Assembly: GCF_000942395.1 (NCBI RefSeq)
Contig: NZ_LN812102.1
Location: 1,666,155 to 1,730,154 of the forward strand
DNA from: Risungbinella massiliensis
Lineage (GTDB): Bacteria; Bacillota; Bacilli; Thermoactinomycetales; Thermoactinomycetaceae
Length of the DNA: 64,000 nt
Reading direction: 5' to 3'
Each line of letters opens with the position of its first letter. Within the stretch, counting starts at the first letter, position 1. The position numbers and the translations under genes were made by a program. The notes beneath the pieces were generated by a model that worked only from the letters and a program-made list of their open reading frames with translations, did not search any database and was not told where the DNA came from. Positions 39,443 to 48,078 of the stretch are shown here, one piece after another.

Positions 39443-39607
39443 ATGCCAAATTGGTTACAAAAACAATTAATGCAAGCCTATCATTCCAAAGACCGTTATC
39501 AAATCCTATTTTTAAACCGATGCTGGTTTCAATTTTGCAACAAAGAGCGTAGCAAACCTAGCTTCGATGGTGATATTTCCTTTAATAGAAACCACCCAAC
39601 CGTATAA
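39443..39607 (+). CDS. cmpA: Cortex morphogenetic protein CmpA
   Basis: A 54-residue sporulation protein. Its first 35 residues, MPNWLQKQLMQAYHSKDRYQ through LNRCWFQF, match the B. subtilis CmpA pattern (MPxWLxKQ...KDxYQIxxLNQCW) as I recall it. CmpA is a ClpXP adaptor-type factor in spore-envelope quality control. Start ATG follows TTAGGAGG. The C-terminus is about 17 residues longer than the 37-residue Bacillus form. As in B. subtilis it lies convergent to tex (ydcI). Confidence 0.82.
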   Translation: MPNWLQKQLMQAYHSKDRYQILFLNRCWFQFCNKERSKPSFDGDISFNRNHPTV

Positions 39608-39627
39608 TCATAGGCTGGGTGGTATTT
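39590..39627 (+). terminator. Terminator between cmpA and tex
   Basis: AACCACCCA, loop, TGGGTGGTATTT; can serve both convergent genes. Confidence 0.7.
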
Positions 39628-39633
39628 ATATTC

Positions 39634-41781
39634 TTAATCTTTGGGTTTCACCATACTAAGTCCTACTCTCTGACGGTCTTTGTCAATCGATTGAACCCAT
39701 ACTTCTACAATGTCACCGACTGCTACAATATCCATTGGGTTTCGCACGAATCGCTCACTCATTTTAGAAATATGTACAAGACCATCATTTTTCAATCCAA
39801 TATCTACAAATGCCCCAAAGTCTACTACATTCCGGACAGTGCCTTGTAATTGCATCCCAACCTCCAGATCATCTAACTCCAAAACATCAGAGCGTAACAA
39901 AGGCTTAGGCATCTCTTCACGTGGATCTCTACCTGGTCGCAAGAGAGCTTCCACAATATCTTTTAGCGTAGGAATACCACATCCCAACTGATCCGCTGTG
40001 TCATGAATAGATAGTTGACGCAACTTAGCATTAAGTGCCTCGGATCCGATCGCTTCCGCCGTTTCTCCCAAAAGTTCCAATAATTGCTCTACCACTGAAT
40101 ACGATTCTGGGTGAATAGGAGTCTTATCTAATGGGTTCTCCCCTTCACTGATCCGGAGAAATCCGATGCACTGTTCAAATGTTTTGGCCCCTAAGCGAGG
40201 AACTTTTTTCAGCTCTGCACGTGTAGTGAATTTGCCGATTTCTTCTCGTCGTTTCACGATATTTTTAGCGACACTCGCACTTACTCCCGAAACATACTGT
40301 AGTAAAGGAGCAGAAGCTGTATTTACATTTACCCCTACATAGTTTACAGCAGATTCTACAACTGTCGTAAGGCTTTCTCCTAGCTGTTTTTGAGAGACAT
40401 CATGTTGATACTGACCCACCCCAACAGATTTGGGATCAATTTTGACTAACTCAGCTAGTGGATCTTGTAGGCGGCGTGCAATGGAGACGGCACTTCTACG
40501 AGCTGCATCCAAATCCGGGAACTCTTCTTTCGCAATCTTAGAAGCACTGTAAACACTAGCCCCTGCTTCATTCACAATCACATAGTAAATTTTGCGTGAT
40601 GTCTCTTTTAGCATTTCGGCAACAAACTGTTCTGTCTCCCGAGATGCCGTTCCGTTTCCGATCGCGATCATATCAATTGGGTATTGATCGAGTAGCTCTA
40701 ATACCCGCGATTTGGCCTCTTCTGTCCGATGATGAGGCGCAGTTGGATAGATCACATCGATCTCCAATACTTTTCCTGTTTCATCCACTACAGCTATCTT
40801 ACAACCTGTCCGAAATGCAGGGTCAACCCCTAGGACAACCTTGCCAACAATCGGTGGTTGTAAAAGCAATTGCCGTAAATTCTCAGAAAAAATAAAGATT
40901 GCTTGCTCTTCGGCCTTTTCGGTTAGTTGAGCATGAACTTCCCGTTCAATAGAAGGGGCAATAAGTCGCTTATAACTATCAGCTGCGATCTCTATTAAGT
41001 AGGAAAGGCCTCGTTTTGGAAACCAACTATGTAGATGTTCTAAAATCGATTCCTCTGCAACCTGTAGCTTTACCTTAAGAACCTCTTCTCGTTGACCACG
41101 ATTCACAGCCAATACTCTATGAGATGGCATAGATCGAATTGGCTCCTGATAATCATAGTACATTTCATACACAGTCCGTTCGTCCATCTCTTCTTCTTTT
41201 GCTTTGGAAGATACCAATCCATGATCCCATGTATACTCTCTAACCCATTTTCTTATATCCGCATCTTCTGCTATCTCTTCAGCAAGAATATCTTTGGCCC
41301 CTTGGATCGCTGTCTGAACATCTAGTCCATTTTCTTCCGTTAAATACTTCAACGCTTCTTGTTCTACGCTCTCTTCTGTATCTGCTTCTAGCATATAGCG
41401 AGCGAGTGGCTCTAATCCTTTTTCCTTTGCAATCGAGGCACGAGTCTTTCGCTTCGGGCGGAATGGCAGATATAAGTCTTCTAATTCTTGTAGTTTGGTT
41501 GCTTTTTCTATCTTTGCACGTAGTTCATCCGTTAATTTCCCTTGTTCTTCTATAAGACGGAGAATTTCCTCTCGTCGCTGATTCAACTGTTTTAAATATT
41601 GATAACGCTCTGATATGCTACGCAACTGTTCTTCATCTAATTCACCAGTGCGTTCCTTTCGATATCGAGCAATAAAAGGGATCGTATTTCCCTCTTCCAT
41701 TAGTTCCACGGTTACTTTTACTTGGTTCGGTTTCAAACCTAGCTCTTTTGCGATTAGTTCATACATTTCTATATTTTCCAT
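39634..41781 (-). CDS. tex: Transcription accessory protein Tex (YdcI)
   Basis: A 715-residue nucleic-acid-binding protein. Domains: N-terminal helical Tex domain (IAKELGLKPNQVKVTVELM), YqgF/RNaseH-like domain with VVLGVDPAFRTGCKIAVVD, helix-hairpin-helix pair (VNVNTASAPLLQYVSGV), and a C-terminal S1 domain (GMQLQGTVRNVVDFGAFVDIG). Start ATG at 41781 after GAGGGCT; longer frame upstream has no good site. In B. subtilis it is next to the sigB region, as here. Confidence 0.96.
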   Translation of the reverse strand: MENIEMYELIAKELGLKPNQVKVTVELMEEGNTIPFIARYRKERTGELDEEQLRSISERYQYLKQLNQRREEILRLIEEQGKLTDELRAKIEKATKLQELEDLYLPFRPKRKTRASIAKEKGLEPLARYMLEADTEESVEQEALKYLTEENGLDVQTAIQGAKDILAEEIAEDADIRKWVREYTWDHGLVSSKAKEEEMDERTVYEMYYDYQEPIRSMPSHRVLAVNRGQREEVLKVKLQVAEESILEHLHSWFPKRGLSYLIEIAADSYKRLIAPSIEREVHAQLTEKAEEQAIFIFSENLRQLLLQPPIVGKVVLGVDPAFRTGCKIAVVDETGKVLEIDVIYPTAPHHRTEEAKSRVLELLDQYPIDMIAIGNGTASRETEQFVAEMLKETSRKIYYVIVNEAGASVYSASKIAKEEFPDLDAARRSAVSIARRLQDPLAELVKIDPKSVGVGQYQHDVSQKQLGESLTTVVESAVNYVGVNVNTASAPLLQYVSGVSASVAKNIVKRREEIGKFTTRAELKKVPRLGAKTFEQCIGFLRISEGENPLDKTPIHPESYSVVEQLLELLGETAEAIGSEALNAKLRQLSIHDTADQLGCGIPTLKDIVEALLRPGRDPREEMPKPLLRSDVLELDDLEVGMQLQGTVRNVVDFGAFVDIGLKNDGLVHISKMSERFVRNPMDIVAVGDIVEVWVQSIDKDRQRVGLSMVKPKD

Positions 41782-41879
41782 GGATGATAGCCCTCGCTTT
41801 CTCCAAATCTTTCTCGATTTTACCATAGTAGAAGAAAGAGAATAAAAAATGGATTGGCAAACTAGGGAATAAAGGAACA

Positions 41880-41913
41880 AAAAGACTGTCCTTATCGTTA
41901 GGACGGATCAGTC
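41880..41913 (-). terminator. Terminator after the YopX-like gene
   Basis: The minus strand has GACTGATCCGTCCT, loop, AGGACAGTCTTTTTG, overlapping the stop region of the gene. Confidence 0.75.
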
Positions 41914-42329
41914 AATAAAAGAGCAGTATTGGTGATTTCTGATTCACATAATTTCACATCAGATAATTGTTTGACATATTGTCCTCCTCGAACAAACGCT
42001 AGCCAGTGAAGACAAAATTGATTCTGCTGGGGATCCCAGCATACTAAGTATTGCGTTTTATAACCATCATCTTCTGTAATTGCTACGATATCATCTTCGA
42101 AAATTCTTCTTCCGTTCTTATCTGTTAATCCAATCCAACGAACAAGATTTATTTCTTTTGTAAGTTGCTTTGAAAAATATCTAGTCAAATCTCGGTCTAT
42201 TTGTTCCGGTAAATATTTTGTTAAGGCTCCACTTGTCCACTCAATCTCCACTAAACCATCTTGAAGTATGGTTACCTGTTCTGATACTTGCTTTGTTCGT
42301 ATGTTAATAGCTTTATATTTCAATTCCAT
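41898..42329 (-). CDS. YopX-domain protein
   Basis: 143 residues from ATG at 42329 (after AAAGGAT). WIGLTDKNGRRIFEDDIVAI is the core motif of the YopX family, common in phages and plasmids of Firmicutes (typical form YTGLKDKNGKEIYEGDIV). Function of the family is unknown. Divergent from the RNA ligase gene, with start codons 92 bases apart. No other phage genes lie nearby, so this may be a domesticated remnant. Confidence 0.78.
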   Translation of the reverse strand: MELKYKAINIRTKQVSEQVTILQDGLVEIEWTSGALTKYLPEQIDRDLTRYFSKQLTKEINLVRWIGLTDKNGRRIFEDDIVAITEDDGYKTQYLVCWDPQQNQFCLHWLAFVRGGQYVKQLSDVKLCESEITNTALLLTDPS

Positions 42330-42420
42330 TTTGTATCCTTTCACCACTTTCTATTATTACTTTTACACAAGGAAAACAAGATATATAAATAGAATTTTCT
42401 TTATACTGGAGGTGTATAGT

Positions 42421-43296
42421 ATGAAAAAATATATGGATATTGAACGATATGGCAAAAAAGATACCATTATCTTTACAGTCGGAGACCCTATTATGATACA
42501 GGAGAAGTTAGACGGATCGAATGCCTCTATCAAACGGGACGGAAACCGATTGCTCGCATATTCGCGGAATCAGGAGCTGTCCGAAGACAATACATTGCGC
42601 GGATTCTATGAATGGGTTCAAACTCTTACCGTAGAGGATTTCCAAGAAGGGTTTCTCTATTTTGGAGAATGGTTGGTTCGTCACAAGCTACACTATGGAG
42701 AAGAAGCGATGGATCAATTTTATCTCTTTGATGTCTATGACTTAAACAAAGAAACCTATCTACATCCTACTGATTATCGTTCCTTAATCCCCTCGTATAT
42801 CAAGAAAGTCCCTGTATTATATGATGGGCCTTATCAATCTGACGAACATCTACAATCATTTGTAGGGAAAACGATGTTTTCGATCCAAGCAGGAGAAGGA
42901 ATCGTGATTAAAAATACCGCATATCGGAACCGCTATGGAAATCAGAAATTTGTGAAATGGGTAACGGATTCATTTGCAGAAAAAGCGAAAGTGAAGAAAC
43001 AGCAAGCTCCAAAGAAATGCAAAGAGCAAGAAATAGCCCAACTATATATCACTCCAGCCCGTGTGGAAAAAATGCTCTATAAACTAATCGATGAAGGAAT
43101 CATGCCAGACAATTATGGACGACAAGAGATGGGAATCATCATGAAACATTTGGTACCTCGTCTCTATGAAGATGTATTGAAAGAGGAGTCTGATGAGATG
43201 CCGAAGGGTTTCGATTCCAAGCTACTTCAAAAGGAAATCGGGAAAATTGCAGTTATCATGATCAAAAAACAATTTCAAAAAGTAAAATCCCCCTAG
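42421..43296 (+). CDS. RNA ligase-family nucleotidyltransferase
   Basis: 291 residues from ATG at 42421, after GGAGG. All core ligase motifs are visible: motif I EKLDGSN with the adenylated Lys29; motif III FGEWL (81-85); motif IV EGIVIK (159-164); motif V KFVKW (176-180). This is the Rnl2-type RNA ligase domain; the C-terminal 100 residues (after about 190) are helical and may be a specificity domain. The family seals nicked or broken RNA with ATP. No partner nuclease, kinase or phosphatase is adjacent. Terminator follows. Confidence 0.85.
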   Translation: MKKYMDIERYGKKDTIIFTVGDPIMIQEKLDGSNASIKRDGNRLLAYSRNQELSEDNTLRGFYEWVQTLTVEDFQEGFLYFGEWLVRHKLHYGEEAMDQFYLFDVYDLNKETYLHPTDYRSLIPSYIKKVPVLYDGPYQSDEHLQSFVGKTMFSIQAGEGIVIKNTAYRNRYGNQKFVKWVTDSFAEKAKVKKQQAPKKCKEQEIAQLYITPARVEKMLYKLIDEGIMPDNYGRQEMGIIMKHLVPRLYEDVLKEESDEMPKGFDSKLLQKEIGKIAVIMIKKQFQKVKSP

Positions 43297-43317
43297 TATC
43301 TGGGGGATCACTTTTTA
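43286..43317 (+). terminator. Terminator after the RNA ligase gene
   Basis: ATCCCCC, loop, GGGGGATCACTTTTT immediately after the ligase stop codon. Confidence 0.85.
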
Positions 43318-43371
43318 TATAGAGGTTTAGGATTCAGGTGGTTCAGATTCCAACGTTACACGAGGAGCATT

Positions 43372-43725
43372 TTGGTTTATCATCGAATCGATGCCTCCTT
43401 CGCATCATTTGAATCATATGTTACGAGAAGTTTCGCAAGCATTTCAATTCTCTGTAGACGGAACAGAAACTTAGCAGAAATGACAGAAGAAGAGGCTTTT
43501 GCCGCAAGGCACACAATAGAAGGTGTAAAACCTTTCTTCTTCCTTCGGATCGCTTGTCTCGAATCTTCTCTTGCCCTAGTTCAGTACTGTTTTATGAAAG
43601 AGAAAGCGGTGACTTGGTGCATCGGAGTGAAACTAGCCCCTTTTTCGTCACATGCATGGATCGAAGTAAACGGAAAAGCTGTGATGCAAAATTCAGATAT
43701 TTACCAGAAAATGTTAGAAGTTTAA
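43372..43725 (+). CDS. Transglutaminase-like protein of the lasso-peptide B2 type
   Basis: 117 residues with the catalytic core of the B2/transglutaminase-like protease family: CLESSLAL (Cys62), SHAWIEVNGKAV (His94) and NSDI (Asp109 candidate). B2 proteins remove leader peptides in lasso-peptide biosynthesis. The start is probably TTG at 43372, four bases after GAGGAG. The first 35 residues show no similarity that I know, so the N-terminus may be degraded or frame-shifted. No precursor, B1, C or transporter gene was found nearby: it is an orphan. Confidence 0.68.
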   Translation: MVYHRIDASFASFESYVTRSFASISILCRRNRNLAEMTEEEAFAARHTIEGVKPFFFLRIACLESSLALVQYCFMKEKAVTWCIGVKLAPFSSHAWIEVNGKAVMQNSDIYQKMLEV

Positions 43726-43742
43726 ATGAGTACTTATATACC

Positions 43743-43783
43743 AAAAGCCCACCCAAATTTTCCGAAATGGGTGGGCTCGTTTT
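43743..43783 (+). terminator. Shared terminator between the B2-like gene and sigB
   Basis: AAAAGCCCACCC, loop, GGGTGGGCTCGTTTT, between convergent genes. Confidence 0.85.
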
Positions 43784-44569
43784 CTATATAATCTCAGTCA
43801 GCTCCATTCGAATGGCCTGACGTAATTTTTTTAGAGCACGGCGTTGGAGACGAGAGACATGCATTTGGGAGATCTCTAGTTTCTCTCCCACTTGCTTTTG
43901 GCTCAGATTTTCAAAGAAGGTAAGTTTCAAAATCTCTTGTTCTCGTTCATTTAACACAGGAAAAACCTTTTCAAGCAGCAATTTTTTATCTACCTGATCG
44001 AATCCACTGTCTTGATTCCCTACCAAATCAAGTAACGTGACTTGGCTACCATCGTTGTTAGCTTCTACTGGACTATCAACCGATACCGCGTGATAGCTTC
44101 GTCCCATCTCCATCGTTTCTAACACTTCTTCTTGGCTTACTTCGAGGTATTCTGCAATCTCCGCCACTTTGGGAGACCGTTGGTATTTTATTGTTAATTC
44201 TTCTACTGCTGCTTTAATTCTGGGCCCCAGTTCTTTAATTCTTCTTGGTACATGGACGCTCCAAGTCTTGTCTCGAATATGACGTTTGATTTCCCCAACA
44301 ATCGTAGGAACGGCAAAACTCTCGAAGCTTCTACCAAAATCAGCATCATACCGACGGATCGCAGCAAGCAACCCAATCATACCTACTTGAATCAAGTCTT
44401 CTAATGCCTCTGACCCCCGTGAAAACTTAAAAGCAAGCGTCTCCACTAGACTACGATAATGAGCCACTAAGAGATCTTGAGCATTTGAATCCCCATCCCG
44501 CTGATACTTTTCGATAAGCTCTATTGGTGTGAGCTCATCTAGTTGGGTAGGATGTGGGTGTTTCGACAT
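43784..44569 (-). CDS. sigB: General stress sigma factor SigB
   Basis: A 261-residue sigma-70 family factor. Region 2 (FSRGSEALEDLIQVGMIGLLAAIRRYD and RSFESFAVPTIVGEIKRHIRD), region 3 and a region 4 helix-turn-helix (NLSQKQVGEKLEISQMHVSR) are clear. The pattern and the rsbU-rsbV-rsbW context identify SigB rather than SigF. Overlaps rsbW by 35 bases. No rsbX follows. Confidence 0.95.
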   Translation of the reverse strand: MSKHPHPTQLDELTPIELIEKYQRDGDSNAQDLLVAHYRSLVETLAFKFSRGSEALEDLIQVGMIGLLAAIRRYDADFGRSFESFAVPTIVGEIKRHIRDKTWSVHVPRRIKELGPRIKAAVEELTIKYQRSPKVAEIAEYLEVSQEEVLETMEMGRSYHAVSVDSPVEANNDGSQVTLLDLVGNQDSGFDQVDKKLLLEKVFPVLNEREQEILKLTFFENLSQKQVGEKLEISQMHVSRLQRRALKKLRQAIRMELTEII

Positions 44570-45020
44570 GCGGCTCCACCCCGTTCCTGCGCATGTATTT
44601 GGTCATCTGTACCATAACACCATTGTCGCCAGTGATGTGTACATCATCCATTAACGTTTTCATTAAAAATAATCCAAGACCACGTTCCCGCACAGCAGTC
44701 ATACTTGGCTCCAAACTGATAGGACCAGTCCGCTTTTCCACCTCGCTTACATCAAAACTGTTTCCACGATCTAAAACTTGAATTTCTAAGCGATCAGGAA
44801 AAATCCGATAGGATATATCAATATCCCCATCTCCTCCAACATAAGCATGATCGACTGCATTGGTACAGGCTTCGGAAACAGCTAACTTGAGATCTTCAAT
44901 GTCGTCGTATGAAAAGCCCATGCGGTTTGCGATTCCCGAAACAGCTAACCTTACAAGTCCTACATAATCTGGTTTGGCAGGAATGGTTAGTCGGACTAAA
45001 TCCAAAGGCTGATGGTTCAT
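44535..45020 (-). CDS. rsbW: Anti-sigma-B factor / serine kinase RsbW
   Basis: 161 residues, GHKL-type kinase that holds SigB or phosphorylates RsbV. N-box DLKLAVSEACTNAVDHAY and G-box RERGLGLFLMKTLMDDV. Overlaps rsbV by four bases. Confidence 0.95.
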   Translation of the reverse strand: MNHQPLDLVRLTIPAKPDYVGLVRLAVSGIANRMGFSYDDIEDLKLAVSEACTNAVDHAYVGGDGDIDISYRIFPDRLEIQVLDRGNSFDVSEVEKRTGPISLEPSMTAVRERGLGLFLMKTLMDDVHITGDNGVMVQMTKYMRRNGVEPHVETPTSYPTR

Positions 45021-45352
45021 ACTTTCTCATCCTCCTGGACCTTTTGCTCAATTTCCATTACTTCATCCAAGCCGGTAATACGAAAAAGTCGTTGCAGACG
45101 TTGATTCATTCCTACAAGCACTAATTTCCCTCCAACAGAGCGTTGTGCTTTATATGCACCAATCAGCACACCTAGGCCAGTACTATCAATATATTCTACT
45201 TCACGTAAGTTTACGGTAACAGTTTGTTCTGTCGCACAAAGGGGTAAGAGTTTTTCCCGAAGTTGTGGAGCAGTGTAAACATCTATCTCACCCTCGACCG
45301 CAATAGTTGGTCCAACGGATGTTTCTGGCAATTCCTTCACCACAAAATTCAC
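45017..45352 (-). CDS. rsbV: Anti-anti-sigma factor RsbV
   Basis: 111 residues, STAS domain. The phosphorylatable serine is Ser57 in EYIDSTGLGVLIGAYKAQ. When dephosphorylated by RsbU it displaces SigB from RsbW. Preceded by a TAGGAGG site, 18 bases after rsbU. Confidence 0.96.
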   Translation of the reverse strand: MNFVVKELPETSVGPTIAVEGEIDVYTAPQLREKLLPLCATEQTVTVNLREVEYIDSTGLGVLIGAYKAQRSVGGKLVLVGMNQRLQRLFRITGLDEVMEIEQKVQEDEKV

Positions 45353-45370
45353 TATCCTTACCTCCTATTT

Positions 45371-46366
45371 TTAGGCTCTTTTTATAATTAATATGGTCTG
45401 ATCATCTTGTAATTGGTACCCAGCCATCATAAGCAAATGTTCGTAAATAGCCTGTACCGCTTGCTGAGCAGGTAAATGGAGATTGGCACCTATAAGATCA
45501 GTCAACTGATCTCTCTCCAAAAAGGATCCATTGATACGACATTCAGAGACACCATCAGAAAAGAAGATTAGTGCATCCCCTGATTGTAGTAGAACTTCTT
45601 TTTCCTCGTATTCTACCTCTCTCGAAACACCCAAGACCAAGCCTTTCGCTTCTAATTCATGAAAAGCCTTTTCCCTCGAATCATAATATAGCCCTGGTTC
45701 GTGACCAGCAGTGGCATATCGAAAATGATGGCTCGACGAATCATATACCCCGTATACCATGGTAATAAACATATTGGGATCCACGTTGCGTTCTACAACT
45801 GTATTTAACCCACGCAAAACTTCAGAAGGAGACAGTGGTTGTTCTAATCGATCCATCGAATATTTAATCATAGACATACAAAGAGCTGCCGGAATTCCTT
45901 TCCCGATAATATCGGCAATGGCAATTCCTAGCGAATCCTTATGATGTACAAAGTTATAGTAATCTCCACTCATTCGTTTGGCAGCAGCGCTCCAAACTCC
46001 AATATCAATACCGGGCATAGGTGGTGGTGCGTCTGGTAATAAAGTTTGCTGCATACCTACCGCTACTTCTATCTCATATTCTAATTCTTTTTGTCGGTTC
46101 ATTAAGTTCTCAGTGTCTTGATATTGAATCCCATATCCGATCATCACTTCTAATAGAAAGTCAAACGATGTCTTTAATTCTGAAGGAAGATCTGGGAATA
46201 GTTTCTTCAGGGTGTGGAGATGAAAACTGACAACCTCTTCTGGTGGAACTTTTTGCTCCATAATCCACTTGCTTAACCGCTGTGCACCATACAAATGGTT
46301 CTCCAATGGTTCGTTTATATAAGCTGTCAGTAACGTTTCATACTCATTCTTTAGATTTTGATTCAT
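45371..46366 (-). CDS. rsbU: PP2C phosphatase RsbU
   Basis: 331 residues. The N-terminal helical domain (about 1-85, YETLLTAYINEPLENHLYGA) matches the RsbT-docking domain of RsbU; the SpoIIE/PP2C domain carries SGDYYNFV, DIIGKGIPAALCMSM and FFSDGVSECR. In Bacillus this domain is switched on by RsbT released from the stressosome. No rsbR, rsbS or rsbT lies upstream here, so the activating partner is unknown. Confidence 0.92.
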   Translation of the reverse strand: MNQNLKNEYETLLTAYINEPLENHLYGAQRLSKWIMEQKVPPEEVVSFHLHTLKKLFPDLPSELKTSFDFLLEVMIGYGIQYQDTENLMNRQKELEYEIEVAVGMQQTLLPDAPPPMPGIDIGVWSAAAKRMSGDYYNFVHHKDSLGIAIADIIGKGIPAALCMSMIKYSMDRLEQPLSPSEVLRGLNTVVERNVDPNMFITMVYGVYDSSSHHFRYATAGHEPGLYYDSREKAFHELEAKGLVLGVSREVEYEEKEVLLQSGDALIFFSDGVSECRINGSFLERDQLTDLIGANLHLPAQQAVQAIYEHLLMMAGYQLQDDQTILIIKRA

Positions 46367-46470
46367 CTCGAAGCTCCTTCGGGATTTCCCAAGTCAGATC
46401 AAAACTACTGCTACCTATCATACACCAAGCCATAATGATACTCTATACAAAATAGGAATAGGACTAGCTG

Positions 46471-47529
46471 CTATCTTGGAGAAGTCAAATTTTGTAATGC
46501 CTCTTGAATCCAAGGTGCATCCTCAGCTTGTCCTATTTGCATTGCTTTCTTAAACCAATGATGGTACTTCTCGGGGTTCTGATATCGAGGATGATCTCGA
46601 TATAATTTGGCGAGCTCATACATGGCTTCACTAAAATTACTTTCTGCCGCTTTGATCAACCAACGAACACCCTCATCCTGCACCTCTTCTGGATATCGTT
46701 CATGCAACAGTCTCTTTGCTAAGTGAAGCATAGACATTGGATGACCATGTATAGCGGCTTGATGTAATAGAGTCAGGGCTTCCTCAGTTGACTGTTCTGT
46801 CATCTCATGCATTAGTAGATTGGCATATAGAAACATTGCATCTACATGCTGGGCTTCGACTGCTTGTCTTAAATATTCATGTGCTTTCGCTTGATCCGAG
46901 AATCCTTTATCACCTGTTAGATAAAGATAGCCCAATGAATACATAGAATGTGTATTACCTAAGACGGCAGAGCGTTCTAATAGATCTTTGCCCGAGATAT
47001 CTCCTTTTTCAAGCAATACACCTCCCATTAGATGTAAGGCTTCTAGATTTTCTTTTTTGACTAAGGGTGTTAATAATCGTATAATCTCGTCTGATTTTTC
47101 TTCAAAATGGTATGCAAACCAATATTCCCCTAGCTTGATCGCAAGATCTTCGTTCCCATCTTCAATCAATTCCAATGCCCACTTTACGCCTTGAGAGTCA
47201 CCTTGTTCTAAGTAATGGTATACAAGAGCTTGTTTTGCCATTTTATTCCCTAAACTCTGGCTCTTTTTTAGCCATTCTACTCCAGATTGTATATCTTGAA
47301 CTGTCTTATAACCTCTCTCAAGCCCAGATCCATACCAAAACATTGCTTCAGCATGACCTAGCTCAGCAGCTTTTTGAAGCAAGGCATACCCTCTATCGAT
47401 CTCTTCTGGGCTATTTAGCTCTTTTTCAAAAATAAGGTGAAAACCCTCTTGAAAAAGAACCTTTGGGTTCTCTTTGTCCCGCTTGTCTTTCATATCGGTC
47501 CATTTGCGTTTTATTTTTTGATACAACAT
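46471..47529 (-). CDS. Sel1-repeat protein
   Basis: 352 residues made of about seven Sel1-like/TPR repeats (for example AAELGHAEAMFWYGSGLERG, AVEAQHVDAMFLYANLLM, AAESNFSEAMYELAKLYRD). ATG follows AAGGGGTGGAG. Such repeats form a solenoid for protein contacts. It occupies exactly the position of rsbR-rsbS-rsbT in B. subtilis, between ndoA and rsbU. A role in sigma-B control is tempting but is inference from position only. Confidence 0.85.
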   Translation of the reverse strand: MLYQKIKRKWTDMKDKRDKENPKVLFQEGFHLIFEKELNSPEEIDRGYALLQKAAELGHAEAMFWYGSGLERGYKTVQDIQSGVEWLKKSQSLGNKMAKQALVYHYLEQGDSQGVKWALELIEDGNEDLAIKLGEYWFAYHFEEKSDEIIRLLTPLVKKENLEALHLMGGVLLEKGDISGKDLLERSAVLGNTHSMYSLGYLYLTGDKGFSDQAKAHEYLRQAVEAQHVDAMFLYANLLMHEMTEQSTEEALTLLHQAAIHGHPMSMLHLAKRLLHERYPEEVQDEGVRWLIKAAESNFSEAMYELAKLYRDHPRYQNPEKYHHWFKKAMQIGQAEDAPWIQEALQNLTSPR

Positions 47530-47633
47530 TCTCCACCCCTTGTCAGATCCTTTTCAGGACTACGATAAGATTATCAAACGTATTTATATCTTACTATTAT
47601 TAAAATTAACATTTTTATTAGATATAGATAAAA

Positions 47634-47711
47634 GAAAGAGCTTGCTACACAGATAAGCCCTATGAAACTAAGATCCCTTAGTTTCTAGAGCGAAGTGTGT
47701 ACAAGCTCATA
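47634..47711 (-). terminator. Long nested hairpin after ndoA
   Basis: The minus strand has GAGCTTG...ACACA outer arm, an inner perfect GAAACTAAG/CTTAGTTTC hairpin, then TGTGT...CAAGCTCTTTCTTTT. The T-rich tail and position suggest a terminator of the alr-ndoAI-ndoA operon. It is longer and more elaborate than the other terminators in the window. Confidence 0.6.
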
Positions 47712-47722
47712 GTATATGGAAA

Positions 47723-48073
47723 TTAAAAATCAATTAATCCGAGACTGATTTGCAGTGCTTCATTTACTTTCAACATCATCTCATCATCAAGATGAGTAAT
47801 TTTATCTGTGAGGCGCTGTTTGTCAATGGTTCGAATTTGCTCAAGCAAAATAACTGAATCTCGGTCAAACCCATATAATGTCGCATCAATCTCCACGTGT
47901 GTAGGTAGTTTAGCTTTTTGGATCTGAGCTGTGATCGCGGCGACGATGACAGTGGGGCTAAAGCGATTACCGATATCGTTTTGTAAAACGAGAACAGGGC
48001 GAACCCCACCTTGTTCTGAACCGACTACCGGAGAAAGATCGGCAAAATAAACATCGCCACGCTTCACCATCAC
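47723..48073 (-). CDS. ndoA: mRNA interferase toxin EndoA (MazF family)
   Basis: 116 residues, nearly identical in pattern to B. subtilis NdoA ([40 protein letters not shown]). Sequence-specific endoribonuclease, cutting at UACAU in B. subtilis. Five bases downstream of its antitoxin. Confidence 0.97.
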   Translation of the reverse strand: MMVKRGDVYFADLSPVVGSEQGGVRPVLVLQNDIGNRFSPTVIVAAITAQIQKAKLPTHVEIDATLYGFDRDSVILLEQIRTIDKQRLTDKITHLDDEMMLKVNEALQISLGLIDF

Positions 48074-48078
48074 AAGCG

